Assembly (NCBI GenBank): GCA_013365325.1
Contig: JABVXV010000006.1
Location: forward strand, 434,001 to 498,000
Source of the DNA: Dipetalonema caudispina
Lineage: Eukaryota; Nematoda; Chromadorea; Rhabditida; Onchocercidae
DNA length: 64,000 nt
Direction: 5' to 3'
Below the pieces are notes generated by a model. The model ran no database searches. It was not told the DNA's origin and saw only the letters and a program-made list of their open reading frames with translations. The first letter of the stretch is position 1. Every line of letters starts with the position of its first letter. A program made the translations under genes and the position numbers. Positions 10,880 to 23,144 of the stretch are shown here, piece by piece.

Positions 10880-13540
10880 TTAAACGGTAAAATTGCCCAT
10901 GTCATGCAAACACGTGCCAGAAACAGCACTAAACTCGCGCTCATCTATCGTGCTTTGTTTTTGAGCCATTTCTTCCGGCTGAAAAGAGATATAAGACGTA
11001 TTCTAGAAACAATTTAGAAAAAGGACGAGGAAATGGAGGCTTAAAGGAAATTGAGAACTTACTATATTTGTGAGGGGAATTATCTCATTTGTTGATATAT
11101 TCTCCGGATCCGAATTTCGAGACAACAATTCGCAATCCGTTTGGTATATCACATTCCGTTTAGCAAAGCTTAAAGCATCGCTGACTTTGCAATTCAATTC
11201 TTCCATCCTATTCCCATTTACGTGGAAAACCAAGTTCAAAAGTTCCATCAACTTCTGAAGTAATTCAATATTTTTCAAATTATCCAAGTTATTTAATAAA
11301 CTTCTATTGCACGATAACTCCCGTATAGTTTACTAAGCAATTAATGCACAAAAATCATCAACTTCTAGGCACGTTTGAAGGAAATGTAACCTAAAAAACA
11401 TGGTGGCTTAAAAACCTTGAAATTCAAGAAAGCCAATCATCGAATTAGTTTCGTTTTGTATTGCGGGAAAAATAAAAATCAGTTGCTGTCTGAGGAGTCA
11501 GCGAAATCACTAACCAATCGAGTATCTTCAACAAGTAATGCATTGGAATGTTTTACATGCTCCAAACAACCACTTGATAAAATTTGTCCTGATATATTTA
11601 CTGACGTTGCTATTTCCATGATATCATGTTCGTTCTCACTCGCGGATTCCTCAGCTGAAATCTGAGAGAAGTTTGGGGAACTTTTAATTCTCCCAATGTC
11701 TCAGAAATGCAATAGTTATAAAATGTCATGAATTCGTATGTGTGTTCAACAGCTTGCTGAAAGACTAATTTTATCATGTAATTCTATCTATAAAAAAAAA
11801 CTGTGAGAATCGTACACTTTGCTAACCATTAAAAGAATTTATATGTAATAAATAAACAAACAAAATTTGCTGCGAAGATACATATGCATCGAATTGCTGC
11901 AGCGAAATGAAAAATTTTACCAGGCAAAGATTCCACTCTACTAATTGTTTCCAACAATGTTGCTGAATTACAAGAAGGCGCAGCTGCCCAATTCAAATTC
12001 GCCTCTTCCCGTTCCAGTCCAAGTATCTCCTCTTGTTCTTCATTATTTAGATAACTGTACATGATTGACCGAATATCGGCGCTCGATATCGCATGTAATT
12101 TGTCGCTTTCTAATGTGTTTTCTTTGAGATATTGGCTGATCCAGTCAGGTGAGCGTTTTTCCTTAAAAAAAAAAGGTAAGAAGAATTAGTCCAACCATAA
12201 TACATTGAAATTATAATAATGAAATATAATTCTAATAAATTTAAAACGTAGAGACTCGACAACTGAAAAAGAAAGACCTTTAACAGCAGCAATACCGCTT
12301 CAATTTCTAATGTAGTATATCGGATTTTCACAGGTGTTTTCTCGTGACCTAAATGTCCTAAAACATATTCAACACTAATTGTGCCATTTCCTTCAGCTCT
12401 GACATTCATGAAACAGGTACAATGACTGATCACTTTCTTCGTCCCATGTGATATCCTCTTTGAAAGCGAATCTGCTAGATGTCTTGCTTTGCCAGCCCTG
12501 AAATGAGTCATTGTCCAAATTATTGCAGATAATTTAACACTTTCTATATTGAAGCGAAACTAACGACCAAAATCACCAAATTAAATAACGCACCACACGA
12601 ACTTTAATTAATCAGCTGAATTTTTACTTGAGATATTTAAAGAAAAATAAAAGAAACATCTAAAAGCTAGTAAAACCATGAATGCACCTAAAGCGAAGTC
12701 AAAATGAAATCAAAATAACCTATCACAACTCCATAATAAAACAAAAAACAGCGAAGCGAAAATACTACAAGCAAGACGACAATGCAATGAGATAAAAGCT
12801 TATTAAGAATCAAACCTCATATATTATCCTAACGTAAATTTCATATTCTACCTCAAAGAAGTTTCCAGAATTAATCCATAACATTCATCAGGAATCATCA
12901 ATTGATGAAAATACATCATTGGAAGTAACTCACATTTCACACCGCATGTATGTGCATTTATCCTTAACAGAAATGGTTGTCATCGCACCACTTGTTTCCA
13001 TTTTGATGTATTGCATGAAATTATCAAATTCGGCACGATTTCGAAAACTTCGCGATTGTAACTCAAAATTCTGTCCTTCAATCTTGTGCTCATCGAAAGC
13101 ATGTTTGGCCAAATTTTTCACCGTGTGAAATCTCTCACAACATTCAGGGCATTTTACTGGTTTCTGTCGAGGCTGGAAATGAATCTGCTCAGAAGATGTC
13201 AAAAGCTGAATCAGTTAATTCTCAAGAAAAGAAATAATTGGAATAAAACAAGGAAAAATTGTAAAAATAAGACGAAAGCATTCAACAAATTTTGCCCTGA
13301 AAGAAAAATAACACCTTCACTGAATGATATTTGACTTTGTGAGAAAGTAAGCCTTGTCGACTAGCTCCATTCCATTCACAGCCATCAACACCACAGCGGA
13401 ATTTCTTCCTGTTGCCAACTTTGATAACTTCAACATCATGCATCATTTTCATGTGACGTGAAAATGACCAGTTTGCTGAGAACTGTCTGTTGCATAACTC
13501 GCAGAGTTTGTTTAGGAATATATTCGAATTCTTTTTTAAC
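10880..13540 (-). CDS. C2H2 zinc-finger protein with a C-terminal FAR1/ALS2CR8-like module, 5' end not found
   Basis: Seven minus-strand exons join in phase: 13540-13315, 13205-12934, 12497-12278, 12161-11921, 11654-11515, 11254-11063 and 10978-10880 (TAA); about 462 residues. The first exon opens mid-codon after a GAG acceptor, so at least one upstream exon is missing. Three C2H2 fingers are visible: CELC...H-x4-H, CGVDGC...H-x4-H and CPECC...H-x4-H. They are followed by a segment with spaced aromatic, Cys and His residues ending SVEYVLGHLGH. That Cys/His layout resembles the FAR1/FLYWCH/ALS2CR8 type of DNA-binding fold, seen in transcription factors and in transposase-derived proteins. The tail is acidic and Ser-rich. 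A nuclear DNA-binding role is inferred. I do not recognise an ortholog. Two junctions use AAG or GAG acceptors. Confidence 0.65.
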
Positions 13541-15136
13541 CTCAAAATTTAAGATCATAATTTAATTGAAATCTTCAACAACAAAACTATAATTCCACTT
13601 AGTAAAGTATGCCCATAAGCCTGTACAAAATGTTGCGTCGATTTCATGAAAAAAGTTGTGAATTCATGGTCTTTCCACTTCTATTTCCGAAATGTCGGAT
13701 TAGAGTTACCTTATCTTCAAAATTTTATATCCTAGCCTGGTTTATTAGTTAACAGTATCTCTTAAAAGAGGTACTGTTAACTACTAAACCAATTTAACAG
13801 GAAACCCCAGGTAATCATAAAACCGGATCATGGTGGAAAGACTAAAAAGCAAGGAAAAGCTTTATAAGTTTTCCGGAAAATCTTGAAATTTGTGGATTTT
13901 CGAGATTAATAATAACATCATATAAAATTTTAAAATTCAAGTCCTCTGCATTATCTGATAAATTCTTGCCTGTTATTTATAGGGCAACTTCGTTATACAT
14001 TAGACCCAAATGAGCATGACAACAAAGAAAAAGTAATTTTATCAAACTTTTTGAGGACGTACTTTTTAGCAGAACTTCTATTTTGCCGTGCTTGATCTCA
14101 ATTATTATCTCTCTAGTTACTGTACTCAATAGCTGATGTGTCCAGACTATCGCAAATTTCTGGAATGCCTGATCAGAGGCTCATTACGTTCGCACAATGT
14201 CAAACGTGTTCAAGGAACACTGTGTCAAAGGATTCAGTACATCCAACCCCGTACATATCTTGCTGGTTCTTCTTCTTACATCCTGTTCACTACATTTAAT
14301 TCTTCTCATCTTATAAAGTTACGAAAAGGGCAACTAAATATAAAGGTATATGGTGAACAAACAAACAGGCAAGAAACATACAACACTCCAAAGTCAGTCC
14401 AAAAGAGGTAAAGGAGAAAAGGTCAATAACATATAGCTCTTCCAACTCATTTATATCCTCCAAATCAATTTTTGCTTCATTTGTCAATGCTATCGAAATA
14501 TGACATACCAACTTTGATAACTGACAAAATGGAAAGCATTTATTTTTTGAAGCACCAGTAAATCTGATAAACCGTTCCCCATGAAAAAGCATTGTACCCG
14601 AATCCCTACAAACTCGGAGCGTTAGAAATGTAATCTTATTACTGATAACACACTAGCATACTTCGTACAAAGCTATCAAAGCTTCTTCCATATGAAATCA
14701 CTACAAATCATTAACATTACCAAGCATCCCCATATGTCCGTTTCCCATAAAACTGACAATCGCGTCACGCCAAACTGCTACATCTAAAACCGCAAGCCAA
14801 AGCAGAAGGTTCAACATATGCGGCTCTCCAGAAACGGATAACTCCTTTAGTCAAAAAGCAATAATTAGCTTGAACAGCTTTAAATAATATTTAAAAAAGA
14901 GTCCATGGAATGGAGAACAAAAATCATTCACACCTACTCAAGCAACACAACTGGCAAATCCTTTTCTTTGATATTTAAGTCAGAATGACGATAACACAAA
15001 GACACCATCTCAAGCATATAGTTTTACTGATGCGTTTCGATCTGACTAAATCACATAGCCTGGTAACATTTAACAGAAAATTTATTGGTACTTGAACAGA
15101 GTAACAAAAAACGCGAACAAATTTGATTTCACATTT
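13541..15136. other. intergenic region, probably holding the missing 5' exon(s) of the zinc-finger gene
   Basis: The zinc-finger gene needs an upstream exon ending two bases into a codon. One candidate is an ATG-started minus-strand stretch beginning at 14592 with a C-x2-C pair, but its splicing cannot be settled. A 23-base inverted repeat lies at 13739-13790. Nothing else is recognisable. Confidence 0.35.
13739..13790. repeat. compact inverted repeat (hairpin)
   Basis: Positions 13739-13761 (GGTTTATTAGTTAACAGTAT then CTC) pair with 13768-13790 (GAGGTACTGTTAACTACTAA then ACC) around a 6-base loop. There are two mismatches in 23, both of which could form G-U pairs in RNA. The loop is short for a microRNA precursor; a small palindromic element is equally possible. 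Confidence 0.75.
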
Positions 15137-16654
<1,518 letters not shown>

Positions 16655-18772
16655 CTACATTTCAATTGATTTTAATGGCCGCTGTTTCGAGTAACGCTTA
16701 CCGGGACGTATCTCCATTTTCGCATCATTATATTTCGTGCTGTTTATTTCAGATTTGCTTTCTATTTCTTTACCTAAACGCCAACATATAAGAATACCTT
16801 TTTTAAAATCTGGCAGTCGACTTGTTTCATTTCATTGATAGAATTAGTAACCATCAGATCCAAAACTGCTATACATCAGAAGATGACATATCGTATACAC
16901 AATGTATAAAGGAGTTAGCAGCTATAGCTACAAGGCAAGGGACGCTTATTATAATGTCTACCAGCAATAGCTCAAAAAATCGTAAAAAAACAAGTCCAAA
17001 ATAGTTTAATTAATCTTAAAAGCTGAGAACTAGTACGTTACAAGTATCTTAATAAACAATCTTCTACCCATTTCTTCGAATCCCATTAACTGGACTTAAC
17101 ACTTTTGTTACCATGCACTTACCTCCGTCTACCTTTTGATTTTCCCAACCACTAGAATATTCTTTCGCTGATAAGCGATTACCACTTCCTCGATTGAGCG
17201 ATTGGCCTTTCCTTTTGTCTTGATAATTAGTCCCATGACCACAAACTATGAACAATTACATCATGTATTAACAATTACATAATATTACTACAAAATGTGT
17301 ATGGTATCAATTAAAATCAAAAATCAAGTCTATCAAAATCAAATCAGTAAGTTGCACTCAATCAAAACTAGTATTTATGACGGATATAACTTAAAATTGT
17401 TATTTGAGAATCAAAAAGTAGTAAAAAAGTACTCCTATGTGTCCTTGTAAAACGGCGTGATGCGTTCCAAACGTTTACTGGCGTCTGGATTCGAGTCTGA
17501 TTCGTACCACGTATACCTTGTCGAAAAGCCGAAAACAGTTTTTGTGACAATTTTAAAATGAAGATTTGCTCTTAAATATTCCTACCGACAATGACCTAAT
17601 AAAACAGTTAAAAGTAAACCTGGAAACCACGAAAAGCCCTTCGAATAAATCTGTTTCACTGTAATTGTCCTGCTTCAATTAACTAAGCACACTTTTAACA
17701 AAATTTTCCACTCGCATGGAATATATAAGCTTACTGAAGAGACAGGATTTCCTTCCCGATCCACACCATACTTCTTGGCAAATTCTCGATCAGACATTGG
17801 TATCTGATCAGTCTCATTATATAAATCATGCTTCCACTTGTTATCAGCACGCGACAGCGGATACGGCGTAATTTTTTCACTAGTTTCACGGGTATCGTGC
17901 ATGAAAAATTGTCCTGCGCGCGGAATGTATGCTGGATGTGCTTGATCCTGGTCCTGATCAGGTTCAGATACTTCCTCATCCTGGAAAAACCAATATCTAA
18001 GGGTTTAAGAACATGAATAACATGAGACTGCAGTCTCTCTACAATCCTTGATTTTTTTGACTGTTTTCACTTTACTTGCTTTAATGATAGCTGCATTCCT
18101 TTTCACTATTGATATGAGAATAAAGAAACGTATCCTGTAATAGAATGGTAACATATGAACGTATCTTCTTAAAATCAAACTTTATTATTCCCACCAGATT
18201 TACATCATTTATATTTGCTGCGGACAAACAATAAATTCTAAAGTGATACCATCTTACAGTTTATTCTTGGTTCATTATCAAAAGCAGTTAAGGGAGACAT
18301 CAAATAGGACAAGCCATCATTTGCCATCCAAAAAATGAATATAAGCAAGACATTCGGTATCATTAAAAGATGGAGATATCATGTTTTCAGCCAGACAAGG
18401 AGAAATACCTTTTAGCCTTAATAAAAGTTATCAACAGCAATCTCAGATGCATTTCATAAACAGTTCCTGGGGAATTATATATAAAGAGTACCTGAGATTA
18501 ACTATGTAAGATTATTTAAAGATGAGAATGAAAGATCATATCGCAGTGCGGTAGGAAATTTATAAAATTGAAAATATCAAGCTTACATCATCGGGGCTTT
18601 TTAATTGTTGGATGTTCGTGGTTTCATCTTTAGGAAGAGCTTTTGGATATTCACTTTCATGAATATTTGCTGCTTCGTCTTCAACGTTTCTTGACTGTTC
18701 ATTATCAGCAATTTTCATTTTCGAAATCGTGTCAATAGTATCTAGTACTTCTGGATCTTCCTTCATTGTCAT
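16655..18772 (-). CDS. CASC3: Barentsz / CASC3 (MLN51) homolog, exon junction complex subunit
   Basis: CASC3 clamps eIF4A3 onto spliced mRNA as part of the exon junction complex and acts in mRNA localisation and decay. The minus-strand exons read: 18772 (ATG)-18587, 17980-17735, 17650-17620, 17516-17433, 17245-17123 and 16809-16655 (TAG); about 274 residues, all in phase. The Btz domain is clear: PAYIPRAGQFFMHDTRE followed by NKWKHDLYNE and a KKYG box. A downstream block, NRGSGNRLSAKEYSSGW, and a C-terminal GKRYSKQRPL motif also match the family. The protein is much shorter than the human one (about 700). The exon frame is open above 18772 to an acceptor at 18839, so the start is inferred. 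The 31-base exon and the last acceptor are the least certain parts; an alternative splice there is described in the findings. Confidence 0.82.
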
Positions 18773-18838
18773 TCGATCTTCTACTGTTGTTATGTTTTTC
18801 CTTTTAAGAGAACTTTTTATAAGGAGATAAGCAACAGC

Positions 18839-19831
18839 CTAAAATTAATTATTTAGACGTTCTTTATGTTAGAAGTAAAGAAACAAGAAAGAAATTTCTT
18901 TTTCACTGCGGCACTAAAAGCGCTTAATAGTGGATCTTGGGGTTATTGGATCTAAGGTTAAGATTCACCCATTGATACATAAATCTGGTATAACGTATGT
19001 TTTAGTATCCAAATATTTTATAACATTTCATTCCTTCAACTCTTTAACTCTATCCTAACAAAAAATATAAGACAGAAATGGTAGGAAGCCTCCAGATTAA
19101 GGTATCTAAATTAAAGCATGATGAAGATCAGGAAGTATTTCAAGATCTCTAGATCAAATTTGCTCCCGATTAATCAATTATAACCATGATTCCGCTTCTA
19201 TGATCTACCAAAAAAAAAAAAGAAGTATTCGAAGACTGTGATGAAAGTACTTTTTCCCTTGTCTTCTTACAATAAACAATACTAAAATTGCAGTTAGTTC
19301 AAAAATGAAAACTTACATAAATAAGTTCAATTAAAATTTATTATTGTAAAGGAATTAAAACCAAAATTCGTACACTGAAAAACAATGTAAAGTTTACGTA
19401 ACTAATCCTCTTAGCTATATCCGTAAACTATGTAATGCCTCTCTTACTCATTCCGGAAAGCATCGACCATATTTAACTTTACTGACTTACTGTAACTGAG
19501 AACTGAGAAATGGCATTACTGTTCGGAAATGAGAATGGAAGATACGGTAGAACATGAAAAGATAGACAAAGATAGTAATGCGCTTTGTTATCGTATCAAT
19601 ATTGGGGTAGAGATAGAAAGTATACGTGAACGTTTCTGAGTGAGACAATAACTGATAAGGATATGACGTCTCATGACGTATCGTAAGTAGGCGATACACT
19701 TAGATCAGACAAGGATTATTCCTGAACATATTGAAAAATCGGAGAATAGGTAACATGAGTGAGCGTTTTAGTACTATTTCAATTGAAGTTGTTTGAAAAT
19801 TATTAAACACTAATTATCATATTTCAGTGTA
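18839..19831. other. divergent intergenic region between CASC3-like and CK1 genes
   Basis: About 1 kb separates two genes transcribed away from each other, so it should contain both promoters. It is AT-rich with homopolymer A tracts (for example near 19210). No gene is visible. ATTTCAG ending at 19827 lies only 4 bases before the kinase ATG and fits a trans-splice acceptor. Confidence 0.4.
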
Positions 19832-22285
19832 ATGGAAACAAGAGAGGAATATACAGCTGAAAACAATGATAAACTGATTGTTTGTCATCGCTACCAATTG
19901 GTACACAAAATAGGTAATGGTACCTTTGGGACAGTACTTTTAGGTAATCTTCTCTTATAGATTATTTATTTTTATCATTATTAATTGTTGTAGTATGGTA
20001 ATCATCGAGTTGCTTTCTTATCCAGTTCCAAAAGTAAAACTTTGATCGTACTACTTTTTCTTCTGAAATTTGAATGCTATTGAGGTTATAAAAGTGGATG
20101 GTTGAAAACTGTATGAATAAGAGAGAGAGAAAGGGTATGATTATTCATTTCATTGATACGTTTTGAACCAATTCTTAACATTATATTTATAGGAATCGAT
20201 TTATTCGATCAAAGTGAAGTCGCCATGAAGCTGGAAACAAAAGCTAAAAACAATGACAGACTGTGGCATGAATATCAGATTTACAGAAATCTCAAAGACG
20301 AAATTGGATTTCCCGAAGTAAAAGATTTTTGTAATTTTTGATTGGCAGAAGGCGCATGCGTTGCTATTTTTGAATGATTCAGTTATCATCGTCCGATTGT
20401 TCAGGTTCTGTGGTTTGGTAACCAGGGTGATTTTAACATATTGGTAATGGAACTGCTAGGCCCGTCGTTGGAAGATCTGTTCAATTTTTGCAGTCGTCTT
20501 TTTAGTCTAAAAACAGTATTACTTCTAGCTGATCAACTGGTATGCAATTTAATTCTTGATCATTCTCAAAAAATCGTGGAATTTTATCCTTTCATCACTG
20601 ATAACTGGATTATTCATATAAAAAAATGCGATATCATAGTACTACCTATCTCTTAAATCGACCAATGAGGTTTGGGAATGAAGAGTGCAATAAAAAAATT
20701 ACACTTTAATTTTTTGAATCACGCAAAATTTCATTGCTGGCTGTAAAACATCAGCAATATGTTTATTTCTATGTGTTACTGTAGGAAGGAACATTAAGTC
20801 TTGAATTCTTGATCTAACCCATTAATTTTTCTCTTTTGGCCTATTTTAGCTTTCAAGGTTGCAAGCACTACACCTGACGGGTATCGTTCATAGAGATGTC
20901 AAACCTGACAACTTTGCTATGGGTCTTGGTGCGAAACAGAACATCGTTCATGTAAGGAATTTTTCAATAAAATTCGATAGAATGTTAAAATCCATAGCAG
21001 TTCAGGACTTTTACTTTTATGATTCTTACTTTTTCCCAGTAACTATGCAATCTGTTATGTAAGGCACAGCAAATTTTTGTTATTCCGTAGGTTATCTCAC
21101 ACCGTATCAAATATGCACCAAGATTCAGTGTTTCTGAACGTCCTACACTATCGATTAGATCAAAAAATGATCTTTATATGATGATCTTCATTTAGTTAAT
21201 AGATATGGGTCTATGTAAGAAATATTTGGTCCCAGCAGAGCCAGAAGTTCAGACGCAGAGTGCAAAAAAACATTCATTCTGTGGTACCGTACGTTTTGCC
21301 TCGCCAAATGCTCACCGTGGTTTTGGTAAACATTTCTATTTTTTTATTGATAACGAGTGAATGATAATTCAATATCAGCCCTAAATTGCTACGGCATTAG
21401 AAATGGGTGTAACCCTGGAGTGGTCTTATAATTGCTCGTCCAAAAAGTGCCCAGAAGAGACCGTGCAGTCGCTTTGTAGTTGTTCTCTGAACTATTTGGT
21501 CAATATCATTTGTAGGGAATCCTTATTGGAATTGTTTCTTACTGTTTATACTTGCATGGTTCCTGACAAACTAGATTGAAAAAAGGAATTAGCATTAAAA
21601 TGCAAAGCATTTTTGAGGTAGTTTTGCAGAAAGGTTTCCCTTCCAGTAAATGAACTGAAAATTATATCAAAAAGATTTTTAGCATTAAGTCGTCGGGACG
21701 ATTTGATTTCGTTAGCATACACTCTTATCTACTTTCTCAAAGGTGAACTACCGTGGTTTAAATACAAAACTCATTCGAAGGAAAAATATACTGAACTCAC
21801 TGGCCATTTGAAAAACCGAATTTCCGTTGAGGAACTATGCAGTGATTGCCCGGGTAAGTAGAACTAATATTTTGCTTTTGAGAAATTTTTTGAGTCATTA
21901 GTCACTGTTAGCAAAGAATCGCGGAATTACTATTCAGCACTTCATTTTTGTAATTTTGCAATTTTGTACTTGAATAAGGTGTGTGAATCAATGTTTCAAG
22001 AGATTGTTGTGTAACTATTCTTCCGTTTCTTATTCCTTGATAAACTTTCGATGATGATATTAAGAATTTATTAGCATGACTATTACAAAAATCTTATAGA
22101 TGTTGAAAATATCGTTTTTAGAAGAATTCAAAATATTTCTAAAATATTGTTATGAACTGAAGATCGATGAAACCCCAGATTATGGACGAATGAGGCAAAT
22201 CTTTTGGATGTTGTTCGTCAAAAAGCAATTTATTTTTGACAACGTATTTGATTGGAATCTTTACAGGTACTGTTTGACGTACTAA
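19832..22285 (+). CDS. divergent casein kinase 1 family protein kinase
   Basis: Seven exons join in phase: 19832-19943, 20193-20317, 20405-20539, 20850-20951, 21196-21325, 21683-21853 and 22122-22285; 312 residues, essentially one kinase domain. Visible motifs are the glycine loop IGNGTFGTV (27-35), VAMK with Lys50, catalytic HRDVKPDN (138-145), and LIDMG at 159-163. Here the DFG phenylalanine is methionine, with the metal-binding Asp161 kept. CK1-specific boxes follow: [23 protein letters not shown], and the terminal PDY...FDW. CK1 kinases phosphorylate acidic or primed Ser/Thr sites; nematodes have many lineage-specific, often germline, members and this looks like one of them rather than CK1-alpha or -delta. 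There is no C-terminal regulatory tail. An acceptor 4 bases before the ATG supports the start. Confidence 0.92.
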
Positions 22286-23144
22286 ATCTCCATTAAGATC
22301 ATCATTCATCTTTACATGCTTAATTTTTGTGAAATCCACTGAAGATACTTGTTGTATGTTAGTCCTGCATCTTTGCAGTGTTCTTGTCATGTCAGTCATA
22401 CCGTTCAGAAACTTAGTGGTTTTACAGTATGTAAGAGAGAAATCGTTCTCTTCGTGAATTCTCAAAAAGAAAACTTTTCAATTTGAAATTTCCTGAACTA
22501 TATAGATTTGCACGAAATTTGAAAAGAGAAATGGATGGTTCAACTTAAGGAGCCAACGAAAAAAACTCAGTAACCATCGCAACTTGAGCTGCATATCGAT
22601 ATCTATTTTCTAAACAGTATATTATTGCTTGTTCGATTATGAGGAGAAGAATTTCTTTAATCATTGATAAGAGCTATGGATTACTGCTTCAAATTTTGAT
22701 GTAAAATCAGTGCTGTATTTTGACCACCTAAAAGTAATTTTATCTTTGAGTTCTATTATTCCTCTGTTATTCATGCCTTGTCAGGTCTGCACTTGAATCA
22801 CGTGATCTGTATTAATGGCGGACTTGTTTTCGAATCCTAACTAGCTCAATGACTAAATGGCTTTCTTTTTATATTAAATTTATTATTGCATGTTTTCTTG
22901 TTGATTATTTACATGATATTAATTTGACCATACCATATATTTAATTTGAAAAAATGTTGGAAATTCTGAGAAAAATATTTTCATGCATTAGAGATAATGA
23001 TTTGAATTTATTTTATAATAAAATGTATCTTGACAAATATATAATAAGAAACATTGCTTTAGAAAATGTGATATAAAGTAAAGGAGAGAAATGCACTTAT
23101 CAACAATCTCGATCTCTAACTAAGTATCGCCATTTACTGAATAC
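22286..23144. other. intergenic region between convergent CK1 and TTLL genes
   Basis: Very AT-rich sequence between two convergent stop codons. It should hold both polyadenylation regions; I see no gene. Confidence 0.4.

Noticed and set aside
16822..17004. 60-codon plus-strand ORF
   Set aside because: It lies opposite a CASC3 intron. It has no similarity I recognise and no neighbouring plus-strand exons.
17675..17979. Second minus-strand frame over the Btz exon
   Set aside because: The other frame encodes the Btz domain (FFMHDTRE, NKWKHDLY), so this one is an overlap artefact.
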